The notes: generated by a model from the letters alone, not told the origin. DNA of 64,000 nt from Providencia sp. PROV188 (GCF_027595165.1 NZ_CP097291.1:2418001-2482000), one strand, 5' to 3'; shown: positions 17,783 to 31,192, numbered from the stretch's first letter. Numbers and translations: made by a program.

Positions 17783-17798
17783 TGAGATTAACGTCACA
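17783..17798 (-). promoter_or_regulatory. Putative CRP-binding site of nupC
   Basis: Minus strand TGTGACGTTAATCTCA, one mismatch from the TGTGA-N6-TCACA palindrome, about 66 bp upstream of the nupC start. A second, weaker GTGATC/CGTGAC stretch lies near 17838-17854, compatible with a CytR-type arrangement. Confidence 0.6.
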
Positions 17799-17892
17799 TT
17801 AATATGAAAACTGACTCAGCCTATCTTTCAAAAGTCACGACCAGATCACGTTTCATGAGTAACACATTAATAACAACTGTAAAAATGTTAGC

Positions 17893-17937
17893 CAGAAAAT
17901 AAGAAATGCCATTATCACGACGGACGATAATGGCATT
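17893..17937 (-). terminator. Rho-independent terminator of ligA
   Basis: Perfect 12-bp arms AATGCCATTATC (17905-17916, 17926-17937) with a 9-base loop, and T-rich sequence on the downstream (minus) side. Confidence 0.8.
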
Positions 17938-17959
17938 GCGCATTAAATATAGGTCACGA

Positions 17960-19999
<2,040 letters not shown>

Positions 20000-20011
20000 T
20001 CACCAATAGAT

Positions 20012-20039
20012 ATAAAAAACCCCCTGAATCGGGGGTTTT
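20012..20039 (-). terminator. Rho-independent terminator of zipA
   Basis: Stem AAAACCCCC/GGGGGTTTT (20016-20039) around a short loop, with six T on the minus-strand side. Placed between zipA and ligA. Confidence 0.85.
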
Positions 20040-20041
20040 AA

Positions 20042-21085
20042 TTAACTTAATGTATTTCGAATTCTTGCATGATACACCTCTATTTTTTGAGGTGTCAGTA
20101 TTTTTCGTTCATCATCCAACACAACACCACCTGCATCTGATGCAATACGTTGTGCCGCTTGGAGCATTAATTTAAAGTTCTGGCTAGCTTCACCATAAGA
20201 CGGCACCATCATAAAGATAGAGACGCCCGGTGTGGTGAAATCAGACATAGCTTCTGGGTCAAATGATCCTGGTTTCACCATGTTTGCCAGACTAAATAAT
20301 ACTGGACCCGATCCCGCTGGATGAACGTGACGGTGGAAGATATTCATGGCACCGAACTGGAAGCCCGCTTGAAGAATACTTTGCAGCAATGCTTCACCTT
20401 CAAGAACCTGCCCGTGATGCGCTGCAACATGCAGTACCAGAACAATTTCTTTTTCACTTGCAACTGCCGCTTTTTCTACTGATGCACTTGGTGCTTCATG
20501 CTCTACTTCACTATGAGGTTGAGCCACAGGTTGTACCGCTTCTTGATGAGCAGAGACTTGTGGTACAGACTCTGGCTGTGCAGAAACATGGATTTTCGGC
20601 TCTGTATGAATGCGTACAGGTTCTGAAACATGCTCTTGTAAATCAGCTTCATCTGCCATATTAATCGTCAATTGCTCAGGGGCATGGCGATTATCAACAT
20701 GTGGAGCAAACACAGGCTCAGAAGCTGTTGGTTTAACTGGCTTTGAAGCAGGCTGTGGTGAGTGCTCCGCAGTTAAATTAAACTCAGGCTCAGCGTCACG
20801 TTGAATTGTATGGGGTTGAGAGACAGGCTCAGCACGCGGCTCCTCTTTCACCATATAGATAGGCTGATCTTCAACAGCGGCTTTTTGTACCGGTTGATTT
20901 TCAGTAAACAGAGCAGAATCATCATATTCTGATGAACTTTCCTGCGTGTCATTCTTTCTACGTTTTACAGGTCTGTCGCGAAATAACTTAGAGCGCTCTT
21001 TACGGCTGGTCCATAAACCATGCAGTAATAAAGCGACAATGGCTATCGCACCTACGACCACTAATATTAGACGCAAATCCTGCAT
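20042..21085 (-). CDS. zipA: Cell division protein ZipA
   Basis: 347 residues (E. coli 328). N-terminal membrane anchor ([20 protein letters not shown]), a basic stretch ([16 protein letters not shown]), a long Pro/Gln/Val/Glu-rich linker of about 170 residues, and the C-terminal FtsZ-binding domain (about 210-347, starting [20 protein letters not shown]). It tethers FtsZ to the inner membrane and is essential for septal ring assembly. The linker contains repeated VSEP/VSQP/VSAQPE-like phrases and is expected to be disordered. It is divergent from cysZ, as in other Enterobacterales. Confidence 0.95.
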   Translation of the reverse strand: MQDLRLILVVVGAIAIVALLLHGLWTSRKERSKLFRDRPVKRRKNDTQESSSEYDDSALFTENQPVQKAAVEDQPIYMVKEEPRAEPVSQPHTIQRDAEPEFNLTAEHSPQPASKPVKPTASEPVFAPHVDNRHAPEQLTINMADEADLQEHVSEPVRIHTEPKIHVSAQPESVPQVSAHQEAVQPVAQPHSEVEHEAPSASVEKAAVASEKEIVLVLHVAAHHGQVLEGEALLQSILQAGFQFGAMNIFHRHVHPAGSGPVLFSLANMVKPGSFDPEAMSDFTTPGVSIFMMVPSYGEASQNFKLMLQAAQRIASDAGGVVLDDERKILTPQKIEVYHARIRNTLS

Positions 21086-21304
21086 CGCTGCTATCTCTAG
21101 TTGATGAATAATGATGCCATCACGGCGGAAACTACCTTAAGATTATTTCTCAATTGCTCTAAGTGCAACCCTCAGAACGATTTTCTTACAAGAAAGAGAA
21201 TATTCCGCCTTCGTTTGCTGCTTTTTTAAACAAAATTATCACTAGTCAGTGTAATTTCATACCTATATGATACATGCTCACCCGCAAAGGAGATAATAAG
21301 AAGT

Positions 21305-22069
21305 ATGACCCAATCGACATTTTCGCCACAAAAAAATCACTCTGGTTTTTATTACTTTTCACAAGGGTGGCGACTAATCACTCGTCCTGGCATTAAGCGT
21401 TTTGTTATTTTACCCCTATTAGCAAACATTCTGCTGCTTGGTGGCGCTTTTTGGTGGTTATACAGCAAGCTTGGCGGATGGATTGAGCAGGTTATGAGCT
21501 ACATCCCTAGCTGGCTACAATGGCTTGACTATCTGATTTGGCCTGTTGCCGTCATTTCTATCTTACTGATTTTCAGCTATTTCTTTAGCACGATTGCCAA
21601 CATCATCGCGGCTCCGTTTAACGGCTGGCTATCAGAGCATTTAGAAGCTGAATTGACTGGTAAGCCTGCACCTGATACGGGAATGGCAGAATTGCTAAAA
21701 GATGTACCGCGCATGATTAAACGCGAATTTGTGCGAATTGCTTACTATTTGCCACGAGCCATCGTGTTATTGGTGCTGTTCTTTATTCCCGGTATTGGAC
21801 AAACTGTTGCACCCGTTTTATGGTTCCTGTTCGGCGCTTGGATGATGTCTATTCAATATTGCGATTACCCATTTGATAACCATCGAGTTGGGTTTAACGA
21901 CATGAAGCAAGCACTCTCAAAAGACCGAGTGAATAATGTTCAATTTGGTGGTGCCGTCAGCTTATTAATGATGATCCCAATTTTGAATTTAGTCATCATG
22001 CCGGTTGCAGTTTGTGGCGCAACCTTAATGTGGGTTGACCGTTATCGCGCTCGTTATGCTCGCTATTAG
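21305..22069 (+). CDS. cysZ: Sulfate transporter CysZ
   Basis: 254 residues (E. coli 253). An inner-membrane protein with four long hydrophobic segments (about 36-58, 72-100, 150-190, 215-240) that brings sulfate into the cell for cysteine synthesis. Strong family blocks are [19 protein letters not shown] and [32 protein letters not shown] precedes the ATG at 21305. It lies upstream of cysK on the same strand, but a hairpin and 255 bp separate them. Confidence 0.94.
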   Translation: MTQSTFSPQKNHSGFYYFSQGWRLITRPGIKRFVILPLLANILLLGGAFWWLYSKLGGWIEQVMSYIPSWLQWLDYLIWPVAVISILLIFSYFFSTIANIIAAPFNGWLSEHLEAELTGKPAPDTGMAELLKDVPRMIKREFVRIAYYLPRAIVLLVLFFIPGIGQTVAPVLWFLFGAWMMSIQYCDYPFDNHRVGFNDMKQALSKDRVNNVQFGGAVSLLMMIPILNLVIMPVAVCGATLMWVDRYRARYARY

Positions 22070-22095
22070 CCCTCATCAAAACTAACGCTTTCTAG

Positions 22096-22127
22096 GGATA
22101 TGCAGGTACCTATCTGCATATCCTTCT
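22096..22127 (+). terminator. Probable terminator of cysZ
   Basis: 10-bp perfect arms GGATATGCAG (22096-22105) and CTGCATATCC (22114-22123) with a short pyrimidine tail TTCTCC; the tail is weaker than usual. Confidence 0.55.
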
Positions 22128-22324
22128 CCACTGCTCCTACTCTCAAATTCGCCCGATATCAAACATTCCATCTTAGTTATAATAATGCAATTTTAAATAA
22201 CCCATGGTTATATTCTAGCGTTAAATCATATTTGCAATAATCAGATGTTCGAGTATGTTGAATTCATATTCAATTTTGAAAACACACCTAATTCTTGGCT
22301 AACCGTTAATTTTAAGGATGTCCC

Positions 22325-23281
22325 ATGAGCAAAATTTATGAAGATAATTCGTTGACCATTGGAAATACTCCATTAGTGCGTTTACAGCATTTTGGCAACG
22401 GTAATATTTTGGCAAAAGTGGAATCTCGTAACCCAAGCTTCAGCGTGAAATGCCGTGTGGGCGCGAACATGATTTGGGATGCAGAGAAAAAAGGCATCCT
22501 GACAAAAGATAAAGAACTGGTTGAGCCAACAAGCGGAAATACGGGGATTGCCCTCGCTTACGTGGCCGCGGCTCGTGGTTATAAACTAACGCTGACCATG
22601 CCAGAAACCATGAGCGTAGAACGCCGTAAACTTCTAAAAGCCCTTGGCGCTAATTTAATCCTGACTGAAGGCGCCAAAGGTATGAAAGGCGCTATTGCGA
22701 AAGCGGAAGAAATCGTCAACAGCAACCCAAGTAAGTATCTGCTATTACAGCAATTTAGTAACCCAGCCAACCCAGCCATTCACGAGAAAACGACCGGGCC
22801 TGAAATATGGAATGATACTGATGGCAACGTGGATGTCGTTGTTTCTGGTGTTGGAACTGGCGGGACTATCACAGGTATTGGACGCTATTTAAAGCAGACA
22901 AAAGGGAAAAAAGATGTGGTGATGGTTGCCGTTGAACCCGCAACTTCCCCAGTAATCACTCAAGCTCTTGCGGGTGAAGAAATTAAGCCGGGCCCCCATA
23001 AAATCCAAGGAATCGGTGCTGGCTTTATCCCTGGCAACTTAGACCTTTCTATTATTGATAAAGTCCTGCAAGTTACTGATGACGAAGCAATTTCAACCGC
23101 TCGTGAGTTAATGGAAAAAGAAGGTATTCTGGCGGGTATTTCTTCGGGTGCTGCGATTGCGGCAGCCGCTAAACTTGCTGCACTACCAGAATATAAAGAC
23201 AAAAATATTGTGGTCATTCTTCCGTCTTCAGGAGAGCGTTACTTATCCACCGCACTGTTTGCAGATATTAATGCCGAATAA
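22325..23281 (+). CDS. cysK: Cysteine synthase A (O-acetylserine sulfhydrylase A)
   Basis: 318 residues (E. coli 323). PLP enzyme that makes cysteine from O-acetylserine and sulfide. PLP lysine is Lys42 in [11 protein letters not shown]; the phosphate and substrate loop is [19 protein letters not shown] and the C-terminal ISSGAA block follow. TAAGGATG sits upstream of the start. Monocistronic with its own terminator. The upstream region contains TGGTTATA at 22205-22212, sharing eight bases with the motif before cysP and before the ABC/monooxygenase cassette; CysB control is expected from knowledge of the regulon. Confidence 0.97.
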   Translation: MSKIYEDNSLTIGNTPLVRLQHFGNGNILAKVESRNPSFSVKCRVGANMIWDAEKKGILTKDKELVEPTSGNTGIALAYVAAARGYKLTLTMPETMSVERRKLLKALGANLILTEGAKGMKGAIAKAEEIVNSNPSKYLLLQQFSNPANPAIHEKTTGPEIWNDTDGNVDVVVSGVGTGGTITGIGRYLKQTKGKKDVVMVAVEPATSPVITQALAGEEIKPGPHKIQGIGAGFIPGNLDLSIIDKVLQVTDDEAISTARELMEKEGILAGISSGAAIAAAAKLAALPEYKDKNIVVILPSSGERYLSTALFADINAE

Positions 23282-23305
23282 TGATTGTTAGGTTAACATT
23301 ACGTT

Positions 23306-23334
23306 AAAAAAGCACCAATTAGGTGCTTTTTTTG
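23306..23334 (+). terminator. Rho-independent terminator of cysK
   Basis: AAAAAAGCACC (23306-23316), loop AATTA, GGTGCTTTTTTT; strong U tract. Confidence 0.92.
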
Positions 23335-23636
23335 TGGGTGAGATCATAGATTAGCACGGATTGGGATGATTTATTATCCGGCATTTAGTATTAAACATAG
23401 TAATTATTTCACACCTCGAAATTAATCATTTTTTAGTCACTCATCTATTGAATGGCAAAATACCCACTAAAAGCGTTGTGTGAAATTTAAGCTAAATAAA
23501 TGATAATTTGGTTGATACCAAACAAAGTAGAAAACCAAATGAATCGTTGATAATCTAAATTATACGCATGCTCAGCATATTTCATCTACAATAGGCTGTG
23601 TCATCATAAAAATCTTAAAATCACTGAGGAAATATT
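23335..23636. other. Upstream region of ptsH
   Basis: No gene is visible. In other enterobacteria this position carries several pts promoters including a CRP-dependent one. I see half-sites only (TTTCACACC near 23407, GTGTGAAA near 23478) and no convincing full CRP palindrome. TGAGGAAAT precedes the ptsH ATG. Confidence 0.4.
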
Positions 23637-23894
23637 ATGTTCCAGCAAGAAGTTACTATTACAGCACCTAACGGTTTACATACTCGTCCTGCGGCTCAAT
23701 TCGTTAAAGAAGCAAAAGCGTTCACTTCAGACATTACTCTGAGTTCAGGCGGCAAGTCAGCTAGCGCAAAAAGCCTGTTCAAACTACAAACATTAGGTTT
23801 AACCCAAGGCACCGTAGTCACCATTTCTGCTGAAGGTGAAGATGAGCAACAAGCAGTTGAATTTTTAGTTAAACTGATGGGCGAATTAGAATAA
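23637..23894 (+). CDS. ptsH: Phosphocarrier protein HPr
   Basis: 85 residues, the exact length of E. coli HPr. Active-site His15 is in [10 protein letters not shown]; the Ser46 region reads [13 protein letters not shown]. HPr accepts phosphate from enzyme I (PEP-derived) and passes it to the sugar-specific EIIA proteins, including Crr encoded two genes on. First gene of ptsH-ptsI-crr. The gap to ptsI is 136 bp and contains a stable hairpin. Confidence 0.98.
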   Translation: MFQQEVTITAPNGLHTRPAAQFVKEAKAFTSDITLSSGGKSASAKSLFKLQTLGLTQGTVVTISAEGEDEQQAVEFLVKLMGELE

Positions 23895-23933
23895 CGTTTC
23901 ACTTTGCCATCTTGTTTTAACGTAATAATTCCC

Positions 23934-23960
23934 TGTCCCTGAATAATTTATTCGGGGACA
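23934..23960 (+). other. Intercistronic hairpin between ptsH and ptsI
   Basis: TGTCCCTGAATA (23934-23945) pairs with TATTCGGGGACA (23949-23960), allowing one G-T pair, with a 3-base loop and no U tract. It could stabilise a ptsH-only mRNA or attenuate read-through. Confidence 0.55.
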
Positions 23961-24030
23961 CCTGCTTAATCACTTATATCTACTGTTGTCTCTGCAACAT
24001 CAAATCTCCTATCAGTAGTAAGGTAATATT

Positions 24031-25758
24031 ATGATTTCAGGAATTTTAGTATCCCCAGGTTTTGCTTTTGGTCAGGCTCTCATCCTCAAAGAAGATCCTA
24101 TTGTTGTCAGCACCCGTAAAATCACTGACGAGCAAATTGATAAAGAGATCCAAAACTTCATTGATGGACGTAACAAATCAGCTGAGCAGCTTAGCCTTAT
24201 CAAAGATAAAGCAGAAAAAAATCTTGGTGCGGAAAAAGCTGAGATTTTTGAAGGTCATATCATGCTGCTGGAAGATGAAGAATTAGAGCAAGAAATTATT
24301 TCTCTCATCAAAGGCGATAAAAAAACCGCGGATGCGGCGGTTTACTCAGTCATTGAAGACCAAGCTCAAGCATTAGAAGCATTAGATGACGAATATCTGA
24401 AAGAGCGTGCCGCTGACGTACGTGACATTGGTAAACGCCTGCTCAGAAATATTCTTAATATGCCGATTGTCGATTTAAGCGCAATCACCGAAGAAGTTAT
24501 TTTAGTTGCCCCTGATTTGACTCCATCCGAAACTGCTCAGTTAAACTTAGACAAAGTATTAGGTTTTATCACTGACCTCGGTGGTCGTACTTCCCATACC
24601 TCTATCATGGCTCGTTCACTGGAAATTCCTGCGATTGTCGGTACCACCGATGCGACCAGCAAAGTGAAAAGCGGTGATTTTATTGTATTAGATGGCGTGA
24701 ACAACACCATTTACCTCAATCCATCTGAAAGCGAAATTGATAAGCTGAAAGCCTTCAGAAATGAATACCTACAAGAAAAAGAAGAGCTGGCGAAATTAAA
24801 AGATTTACCAGCAATGACCTTAGACGGTCATCAAGTTGAAGTCTGTGCAAACATCGGTACTGTGCGTGATGTCGCAGGTGCTGAGCGTAATGGCGCAGAA
24901 GGTGTGGGTCTATACCGCACTGAATTCTTATTCATGGACAGAGACGCTCTGCCAACAGAAGAAGAGCAATTCCAAGCGTATAAAGCTGTAGCAGAAGCCA
25001 TGGGCAGCCAAGCAGTGATTGTACGTACAATGGATATTGGTGGTGATAAAGACTTACCTTACATGAACTTACCGAAGGAAGAGAACCCATTCCTTGGCTG
25101 GCGTGCAATTCGTATTTGTCTTGACCGCAAAGAAATTCTACACTCTCAATTAAGAGCTATTTTAAGGGCGTCTAAATTTGGTAAACTGCGTATCATGTTC
25201 CCGATGGTTATTTCTGTCGAAGAAGTTCGAGAACTGAAAGCAGAACTTGAGATGCTTAAAGAGCAGCTACGAGAAGAAGGCAAAGCCTTTGATGAAGCGA
25301 TTGAAGTCGGTATTATGGTGGAAACGCCAGCTGCGGCAGTCATTGCACATCATTTGGCGAAGGAAGTTGATTTCTTTAGTATTGGGACGAATGATCTCAC
25401 TCAATACACTTTAGCGGTTGACCGTGGTAATGAGCTGATTTCACACCTTTATAATCCGATGTCTCCAGCCGTCTTGAACTTGATTAAACAAGTGATTGAC
25501 GCTTCTCACGCGGAAGGTAAATGGACGGGTATGTGTGGTGAATTAGCAGGTGATGAACGTGCGACCTTATTGCTGTTAGGCATGGGTCTGGACGAATTTA
25601 GTATGAGCGCAATCTCAATTCCTCGTATCAAAAAGCTTATTCGTAATGCGAATTTTGCAGATACTCAAGCGCTAGCGGAACAAGCACTTGCTCAACCAAC
25701 AGCCGATGAATTGATGAAACTTGTCGATACCTTTATCCAAGAAAAAACGTTATGCTAA
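24031..25758 (+). CDS. ptsI: PTS enzyme I (phosphoenolpyruvate-protein phosphotransferase)
   Basis: 575 residues, as in E. coli. It transfers phosphate from PEP to HPr. The phosphorylated His189 is in [13 protein letters not shown]. The PEP-binding domain carries [14 protein letters not shown], the Mg2+/PEP site [13 protein letters not shown], and the catalytic [13 protein letters not shown] segment near the C-terminus. AAGGTAAT lies upstream of the ATG. Soluble cytoplasmic dimer; middle gene of the pts operon and 48 bp before crr. Confidence 0.98.
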   Translation: MISGILVSPGFAFGQALILKEDPIVVSTRKITDEQIDKEIQNFIDGRNKSAEQLSLIKDKAEKNLGAEKAEIFEGHIMLLEDEELEQEIISLIKGDKKTADAAVYSVIEDQAQALEALDDEYLKERAADVRDIGKRLLRNILNMPIVDLSAITEEVILVAPDLTPSETAQLNLDKVLGFITDLGGRTSHTSIMARSLEIPAIVGTTDATSKVKSGDFIVLDGVNNTIYLNPSESEIDKLKAFRNEYLQEKEELAKLKDLPAMTLDGHQVEVCANIGTVRDVAGAERNGAEGVGLYRTEFLFMDRDALPTEEEQFQAYKAVAEAMGSQAVIVRTMDIGGDKDLPYMNLPKEENPFLGWRAIRICLDRKEILHSQLRAILRASKFGKLRIMFPMVISVEEVRELKAELEMLKEQLREEGKAFDEAIEVGIMVETPAAAVIAHHLAKEVDFFSIGTNDLTQYTLAVDRGNELISHLYNPMSPAVLNLIKQVIDASHAEGKWTGMCGELAGDERATLLLLGMGLDEFSMSAISIPRIKKLIRNANFADTQALAEQALAQPTADELMKLVDTFIQEKTLC

Positions 25759-25806
25759 CAGCAGCACATTAGTTCGGTCCCATATAAAACGATTAGGAGA
25801 AGGTCC

Positions 25807-26316
25807 ATGGGTCTGTTTGACAAACTGAAATCACTAGTTTCGGAAGACAAGAGTAGCAGTGGCAATATTGAAATCATCGCGCCATTATCAGGCGAGATAG
25901 TCAATATTGAAGATGTACCAGACGTTGTGTTCGCAGAAAAAATTGTTGGTGACGGTATTGCTATCAAGCCTTCTGGCAACAAAATTGTGGCTCCGGTTGA
26001 TGGTACAATCGGTAAAATCTTTGAAACTAACCATGCGTTTTCTATTGAATCTGATGATGGTATCGAACTGTTTGTTCACTTCGGTATTGATACTGTTGAA
26101 CTCAAAGGCGAAGGCTTTAAACGTATCGCAGAAGAAGGTCAATCTGTGAAAAAAGGCGACGTTGTCATTGAGTTTGACTTAGCCCTGTTAGAAGAAAAAG
26201 CAAAATCAGTTCTGACTCCAGTTGTTATTTCAAATATGGACGAGATCAAAGAGCTGAATAAATTAAGCGGTACCGTGACTGTGGGTGAAACAGTCATTAT
26301 GCGTATTAAGAAATAA
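25807..26316 (+). CDS. crr: Glucose-specific PTS enzyme IIA (EIIA-Glc, Crr)
   Basis: 169 residues, identical in length to E. coli. The phosphorylated His91 lies in [13 protein letters not shown] and the partner His76 in TNHAFSIES. It passes phosphate to the glucose IIBC and, depending on its phosphorylation state, controls adenylate cyclase and inducer exclusion. The N-terminal helix [14 protein letters not shown] is the membrane-interacting segment. AGGAGAAGG precedes the ATG. Last gene of ptsH-ptsI-crr, followed by a terminator. It converges on cysM. Confidence 0.98.
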   Translation: MGLFDKLKSLVSEDKSSSGNIEIIAPLSGEIVNIEDVPDVVFAEKIVGDGIAIKPSGNKIVAPVDGTIGKIFETNHAFSIESDDGIELFVHFGIDTVELKGEGFKRIAEEGQSVKKGDVVIEFDLALLEEKAKSVLTPVVISNMDEIKELNKLSGTVTVGETVIMRIKK

Positions 26317-26349
26317 TTGCGCTAAACCTTAAAAAGCAGCTTAATAACA

Positions 26350-26386
26350 AACCACCAGCGACATTTTTGCCCTGGTGGTTTTTTGT
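26350..26386 (+). terminator. Rho-independent terminator of the pts operon
   Basis: AACCACCAG (26350-26358) and CTGGTGGTT (26372-26380) with a 13-base loop, followed by TTTTTG. Confidence 0.9.
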
Positions 26387-26422
26387 TGGGTTCTATTTTC
26401 TAGACGTTCTATCAACAAACGT

Positions 26423-27307
26423 TTATTTATCAAAAACACCTGTCGACAAATAGCGGTCACCACGATCACAAATAATCGCCACAATCACGGCATGAGGATT
26501 CTCTTTTGCTACTCGTAACGCACCCGCTACCGCACCACCTGAACTTACGCCACAAAAAATACCTTCACGTTTTGCTAAAGCGCGCATCGTGTCTTCAGCT
26601 TCTTGCTGATTAATATCGAGTACAGTATCCACTAATTCGCTGTCAAAAATCCCCGGTAAATATTCTGGAGACCAACGGCGAATCCCTGGGATTTGGCTCT
26701 TTTCAGCGGGTTGTAAGCCCACAATTTCCACATCTTGTGATTGGCTTTTTAAGTAACGACTCACGCCAGTGATGGTGCCTGTTGTCCCCATACTAGACAC
26801 AAAATGGGTAATTCGCCCTGCTGTTTGTTGCCAGATCTCGGGTCCTGTAGTTTTAAAATGGGCTAAAGGGTTATCAGGGTTATTAAATTGGTCTAAAACC
26901 TTCCCTTCGCCTCGCTTTGCCATCTCTTGAGCTAAGTCCCTCGCCCCTTCCATTCCTACTGTCGTACTCACTAAAATAAGTTCTGCACCATAAGCTTGCA
27001 TAGACGCTTTACGCTCTTGGCTCATGTTATCTGGCATTAACAGCTTCAGTTTGTAACCTTTCACCGCAGCAATCATCGCTAAAGCGATCCCTGTATTGCC
27101 ACTGGTGGCTTCAATAAGCGTATCTCCCGGTTTGATCTCCCCGCGTTTTTCGGCTTCGTTGATCATCGAAAATGCCGCTCTATCTTTTACTGAACCGGCA
27201 GGGTTATTTCCTTCAAGCTTTACCCAGATTTCAGCATCCAAACCTTCCGTTAGACGTTGCAAGCGAACCAACGGCGTATGACCAATAAACTGTTCCAACG
27301 TTGACAC
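26423..27307 (-). CDS. cysM: Cysteine synthase B (O-acetylserine sulfhydrylase B)
   Basis: 294 residues (E. coli 303). PLP enzyme that makes cysteine from O-acetylserine with sulfide or S-sulfocysteine from thiosulfate. Lys41 in AGSVKDRAA is the PLP lysine; [11 protein letters not shown] is the substrate loop. The start codon is GTG at 27307, with AAGGAAA about nine bases upstream. It is the last gene of the cysP-T-W-A-M order, 81 bp after cysA, with no clear terminator between, so cotranscription as in E. coli is likely. Confidence 0.96.
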   Translation of the reverse strand: MSTLEQFIGHTPLVRLQRLTEGLDAEIWVKLEGNNPAGSVKDRAAFSMINEAEKRGEIKPGDTLIEATSGNTGIALAMIAAVKGYKLKLLMPDNMSQERKASMQAYGAELILVSTTVGMEGARDLAQEMAKRGEGKVLDQFNNPDNPLAHFKTTGPEIWQQTAGRITHFVSSMGTTGTITGVSRYLKSQSQDVEIVGLQPAEKSQIPGIRRWSPEYLPGIFDSELVDTVLDINQQEAEDTMRALAKREGIFCGVSSGGAVAGALRVAKENPHAVIVAIICDRGDRYLSTGVFDK

Positions 27308-27388
27308 TGTGTTTTTCCTTATAATAATTTTTTATTGATTGATAATATAATTAACAATTAATTCTAAAATCAATCATCCCTTATTAAT

Positions 27389-28477
27389 CTACGCGCTTTT
27401 AGCTAGAGAGGGGAAAAATAATGGCTCTTTACCCTGATAAATTTGTGTTTGTTGGCTGCCGAGGTAGTAATTTTCGCCCCTTGTAGGAACAGTACGCGCA
27501 TCCTGCCATACCACGGACAAGGTTTCCTCACTCCAACCTAAAGGTTGCACCGTTAATTGCCAAAAATGGCCGCGAGGGCCTGATTCAATGATCCTTACTG
27601 GCAATTGGTGTTGTTCATCCCTTTCTTTCTGCAAACGAATATCCCAAGGGCGAATAAATACATCGACCTCCCCTTGCTGAGCACTAACCTGCGCGAGTGG
27701 GAAAGTAAAGTTCGCTATCTGCAACTGTGAACCGCGGATCTGTCCAGGGATTTTGTTAACCTCCCCCATGAATTCAAGCACAAAACGCGTTTCCGGTGAT
27801 TGCCAAATTTCATTTGGAGTACCGACTTGTTCAATATGCCCTTGGCTCATCACGACTATGCGATCTGCAACTTCCATCGCTTCCTCTTGGTCATGAGTCA
27901 CGAATACACTCGTGAATTTCAACTCTTCATGAAGCTGACGCAACCAACGACGTAATTCAATACGCACTTGCGCGTCTAGTGCACCAAACGGTTCGTCTAA
28001 CAGCAAAATTTGCGGCTCTACCGCTAATGCTCTTGCCAATGCTACCCGCTGTTTTTGTCCACCAGAAAGCTGAGAAGGAAAACGCTCAGCCAAATGGGCT
28101 AATTGCACCATCTCAAGCAGCGCCATTGCTTTTTGCTTAATCGCTGCTTTTGAGGGTCGCTGTTTTCGAGGTAATACCGTCAAACCAAACGCCACATTCT
28201 CGAATACCGTCATATGGCGAAATAGCGCATAATGCTGGAAAACGAAACCGACATGCCTATCTTTCGCATGGACTTGGCTTACATCTTGACCATGGAAACG
28301 TAACGAACCGTGGCTTTGTTGCTCTAGCCCCGCAATAATCCGCAACAAGGTGGTTTTCCCAGAGCCAGATGGCCCCAACAATGCCACCATTTCCCCTGAG
28401 CCGATATCCAATGAGATATTGTTCAGCACTGATGTTTTACCAAACAATTTACCAACATGATTAATTTCAATACTCAT
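27389..28477 (-). CDS. cysA: Sulfate/thiosulfate import ATP-binding protein CysA
   Basis: 362 residues (E. coli 365). ABC ATPase: Walker [13 protein letters not shown] (about 34-45), Q-loop FVFQHYALF, signature [16 protein letters not shown], Walker [14 protein letters not shown]-loop [18 protein letters not shown]-terminal TOBE-like regulatory part follows (about 235-350). It energises the CysTW permease that takes up sulfate or thiosulfate bound by CysP. Two bases separate it from the cysW stop. Confidence 0.96.
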   Translation of the reverse strand: MSIEINHVGKLFGKTSVLNNISLDIGSGEMVALLGPSGSGKTTLLRIIAGLEQQSHGSLRFHGQDVSQVHAKDRHVGFVFQHYALFRHMTVFENVAFGLTVLPRKQRPSKAAIKQKAMALLEMVQLAHLAERFPSQLSGGQKQRVALARALAVEPQILLLDEPFGALDAQVRIELRRWLRQLHEELKFTSVFVTHDQEEAMEVADRIVVMSQGHIEQVGTPNEIWQSPETRFVLEFMGEVNKIPGQIRGSQLQIANFTFPLAQVSAQQGEVDVFIRPWDIRLQKERDEQHQLPVRIIESGPRGHFWQLTVQPLGWSEETLSVVWQDARTVPTRGENYYLGSQQTQIYQGKEPLFFPSLAKSA

Positions 28478-28479
28478 AA

Positions 28480-29340
28480 TTAATGGACTCCTGACTCAGT
28501 TTGCTGCCGGCTTAAATGCCATTGCAAAGCACTTTTCACAATCAAGGTAATAATCGCTAATAACGCTAAAATAGCCGCAGCCGTGAACGCACCTACCGTA
28601 TTGTAATCTTGATGAAGCAACTCAACTTGCAGAGGCAATGTGTAAGTTTCACCACGAATAGCGCCCGATACCACAGACACCGCACCAAATTCGCCAATGG
28701 CACGCGCATTGGTTAATACCACGCCATAAAGCAGCGCCCAGCGAATATTTGGCAGAGTGACTCGCCAAAACATTTTCCAACCTGACGCACCCAATAATGT
28801 TGCTGCTTCGTCCTCTTGGCTTCCCTGACTTAGCATCAATGGCACTAGCTCCCTGACGACAAATGGGCATGTCACAAAAATAGTCACTAACGCCATTCCC
28901 GGCCATGAAAACATCACCTGAATATCAAAGCCTTCTAACCAGCCACCAAACCAACTATTCGAACCGTAAAAGAGTAAATAGAGTAGCCCTGCCACGACCG
29001 GCGAAACCGCAAAAGGAATATCAACTAAGGTCAATAACAACTGGCGCCCTGGAAACTGAAAACGCGTCACCAACCACGCCAACATCACGCCAAAAACCAA
29101 GTTAACAGGCACTGTGATCAACGCGATAAGAATCGTTAACCCGATGGCATGGAGCATGTCTGGGTTGCTTAAGTTGACGAGTACTTCACCTAATCCCTTC
29201 TCAAATGCCGTGATAAAAATCCAGATAATTGGCACCACCAGCAGCAATACCGAGAAAAATAGCCCAATTCCAATGAGTGCCCATTTTCCCCAGTTGATAT
29301 TTCTGCGTTGAGTGACTGGAAATGGTGTGACTTGTCCCAT
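28480..29340 (-). CDS. cysW: Sulfate/thiosulfate ABC transporter permease CysW
   Basis: 286 residues (E. coli 291). Six predicted membrane helices and the EAA loop [22 protein letters not shown] for contact with CysA. It forms a heterodimeric channel with CysT. The start overlaps the cysT stop by one base, consistent with translational coupling. Confidence 0.95.
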   Translation of the reverse strand: MGQVTPFPVTQRRNINWGKWALIGIGLFFSVLLLVVPIIWIFITAFEKGLGEVLVNLSNPDMLHAIGLTILIALITVPVNLVFGVMLAWLVTRFQFPGRQLLLTLVDIPFAVSPVVAGLLYLLFYGSNSWFGGWLEGFDIQVMFSWPGMALVTIFVTCPFVVRELVPLMLSQGSQEDEAATLLGASGWKMFWRVTLPNIRWALLYGVVLTNARAIGEFGAVSVVSGAIRGETYTLPLQVELLHQDYNTVGAFTAAAILALLAIITLIVKSALQWHLSRQQTESGVH

Positions 29341-30170
29341 TAATGCCCCCCTAAGCGTTTACCAAAGCGGCTTTGGATTACATTCACCGTGAATAAAAGA
29401 AGCAGTGATACCGCTAAAATTACCGAGGCAATCGCACTAGCGGCAGGGTAATCAAACTGCTGCAATTGGCTGAAAATCATTAAGGAGACCACCTCCGTTT
29501 GCCACGCAATGTTTCCGGCGATAAAAATAATCGCCCCAAATTCACCAAGGCTGCGTGTAAAAGATAAAACGGTTCCCGCTATTAGTGCAGGAGAAACTTC
29601 AGGTAATACAACACGGCGGAACGTTTGCCAGCGTGTTGCACCTAGCGTTTGTGCAGCTTCTTCGTATTCAGGCCCTAACTCTTCCAGTACAGGCTGAACC
29701 GTTCTGACCACAAAAGGAATGCTGGTAAAAGCCATCGCGACGGCGATACCTAACCAAGTATTTACCACTTTGATATCGAACTGATGCAGATACTGTCCAT
29801 ACCAGCCCGATGTGGCAAATAAGGTCGCAAGAGTCAGCCCAGCGACCGCCGTAGGAAGCGCGAAAGGTAAATCCACCAATCCATCTAGGAACAAGCGACC
29901 AGGAAAGCGATAACGCGTTAAAATCCATGCCAGCAACATGCCAAAAACCGCATTAAATAGGCTTGCGACCAGAGCCGCCAATAAAGTTACTTTATAAGCA
30001 GCAACCACTTGAGGGTAACTGATCACAGCCCAATACTGCTGCCATGTCATATCGGAAAGCTGCACCACGAGAGCGCTTAAAGGCAATAACAAAATCAAAC
30101 AGACGAAAAACAAGCTACTACCTAACGTCAGTCCGAAACCGGGTAAAAACCGCTTTCCTGATTTACGCAT
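29340..30170 (-). CDS. cysT: Sulfate/thiosulfate ABC transporter permease CysT (CysU)
   Basis: 276 residues (E. coli 277). Six membrane helices; the EAA loop reads EEAAQTLGATRWQTFRRVVLPE. It pairs with CysW in the inner membrane. Its start codon overlaps the cysP stop by one base. Confidence 0.95.
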   Translation of the reverse strand: MRKSGKRFLPGFGLTLGSSLFFVCLILLLPLSALVVQLSDMTWQQYWAVISYPQVVAAYKVTLLAALVASLFNAVFGMLLAWILTRYRFPGRLFLDGLVDLPFALPTAVAGLTLATLFATSGWYGQYLHQFDIKVVNTWLGIAVAMAFTSIPFVVRTVQPVLEELGPEYEEAAQTLGATRWQTFRRVVLPEVSPALIAGTVLSFTRSLGEFGAIIFIAGNIAWQTEVVSLMIFSQLQQFDYPAASAIASVILAVSLLLLFTVNVIQSRFGKRLGGH

Positions 30171-31192
30171 TAACGACGACCTTGTTCCATAAGTTGATCA
30201 AATTCCCCTCCCGTCGAAAAGTGGTCATTCATCACATTGTTCCAATTGCCAAATTGTGATTCCACCGTAAACAGCTGAGTTGACGGGAATTTGCTTTTAT
30301 TCGCTTCCATCACCTGTTTGTCATTCACGCGGTAATTAAAGCGAGTAATAATATTTTGTGCCTCGGGGGTGTAGAGGTAATTTAAGTAGGCTTTTGCCGC
30401 TTTTTCTGTGCCATTTTTTTGCACATTTTTGTCAATCCACGCGACTGGGAATTCCGCCAAAATATCGACCGGAGGCACAATCACTTCGTAGTCGGATTCG
30501 CCATATTGGCTACGAATGTTATTCACTTCAGACTCAAAGCTAATTAAAACATCCCCTAACCCTCGCTCGATAAATGAGGTTGTTGCACCACGACCGCCCG
30601 TATCAAACACTTCAACGTTTTTCAGGAATTGCTGCATTTTTTCGCGTGTTTTAGGGCTATCTTTACCATTTTCTTGGTTAAATGCTCCCCATGCTGCAAG
30701 GTAGGTATAGCGACCATTTCCCGACGTTTTGGGGTTTGGAAATACCAGTTTCACGTCACTGCGTGCAAGGTCGTCCCACGTTTTAATGCCTTTCGGATTG
30801 CCCTTACGAACTAAAAATGCCATTGTCGAATAATAAGGGGAGCTATTATTCGGTAAACGCGCTTGCCAATCTGCCGGGATTAATTGCCCTTTATCGTGGA
30901 GAATTTGCACATCAGTCACTTGGTTAAACGTCACCACATCCGCTTTTAGCCCTTGCAAAATGGCCAACGCTTGCTTCGATGAGCCCGCGTGAGACTGCTT
31001 GATTGTCAGTGGATCATTAGGGTTTTCCTGCGCCCACTGCTTTTCAAATTCAGGGTTTAACGCCGCAAATAGCTCTCTTGAAATATCATAGGAACTATTC
31101 AGTAATTCAGCCGCCGTCAGGGATGCGCTACTCATTAACGAAAACATCGCCAAACTCGCTAAGCCTGTATTTTTAAAAATTGATTTTTTCAT
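30170..31192 (-). CDS. cysP: Thiosulfate/sulfate-binding periplasmic protein CysP
   Basis: 340 residues from ATG 31192, chosen because AGGGAT precedes it and the product then starts with a proper signal peptide ([17 protein letters not shown]..., cleavage probably after LTAA near residue 28); a longer in-frame extension to 31291 has no signal character. The mature protein begins [19 protein letters not shown], as in CysP rather than Sbp. Ligand-site blocks are [33 protein letters not shown] and [12 protein letters not shown]. It binds thiosulfate and sulfate in the periplasm and is the first gene of the cysPTWAM operon. Confidence 0.95.
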   Translation of the reverse strand: MKKSIFKNTGLASLAMFSLMSSASLTAAELLNSSYDISRELFAALNPEFEKQWAQENPNDPLTIKQSHAGSSKQALAILQGLKADVVTFNQVTDVQILHDKGQLIPADWQARLPNNSSPYYSTMAFLVRKGNPKGIKTWDDLARSDVKLVFPNPKTSGNGRYTYLAAWGAFNQENGKDSPKTREKMQQFLKNVEVFDTGGRGATTSFIERGLGDVLISFESEVNNIRSQYGESDYEVIVPPVDILAEFPVAWIDKNVQKNGTEKAAKAYLNYLYTPEAQNIITRFNYRVNDKQVMEANKSKFPSTQLFTVESQFGNWNNVMNDHFSTGGEFDQLMEQGRR

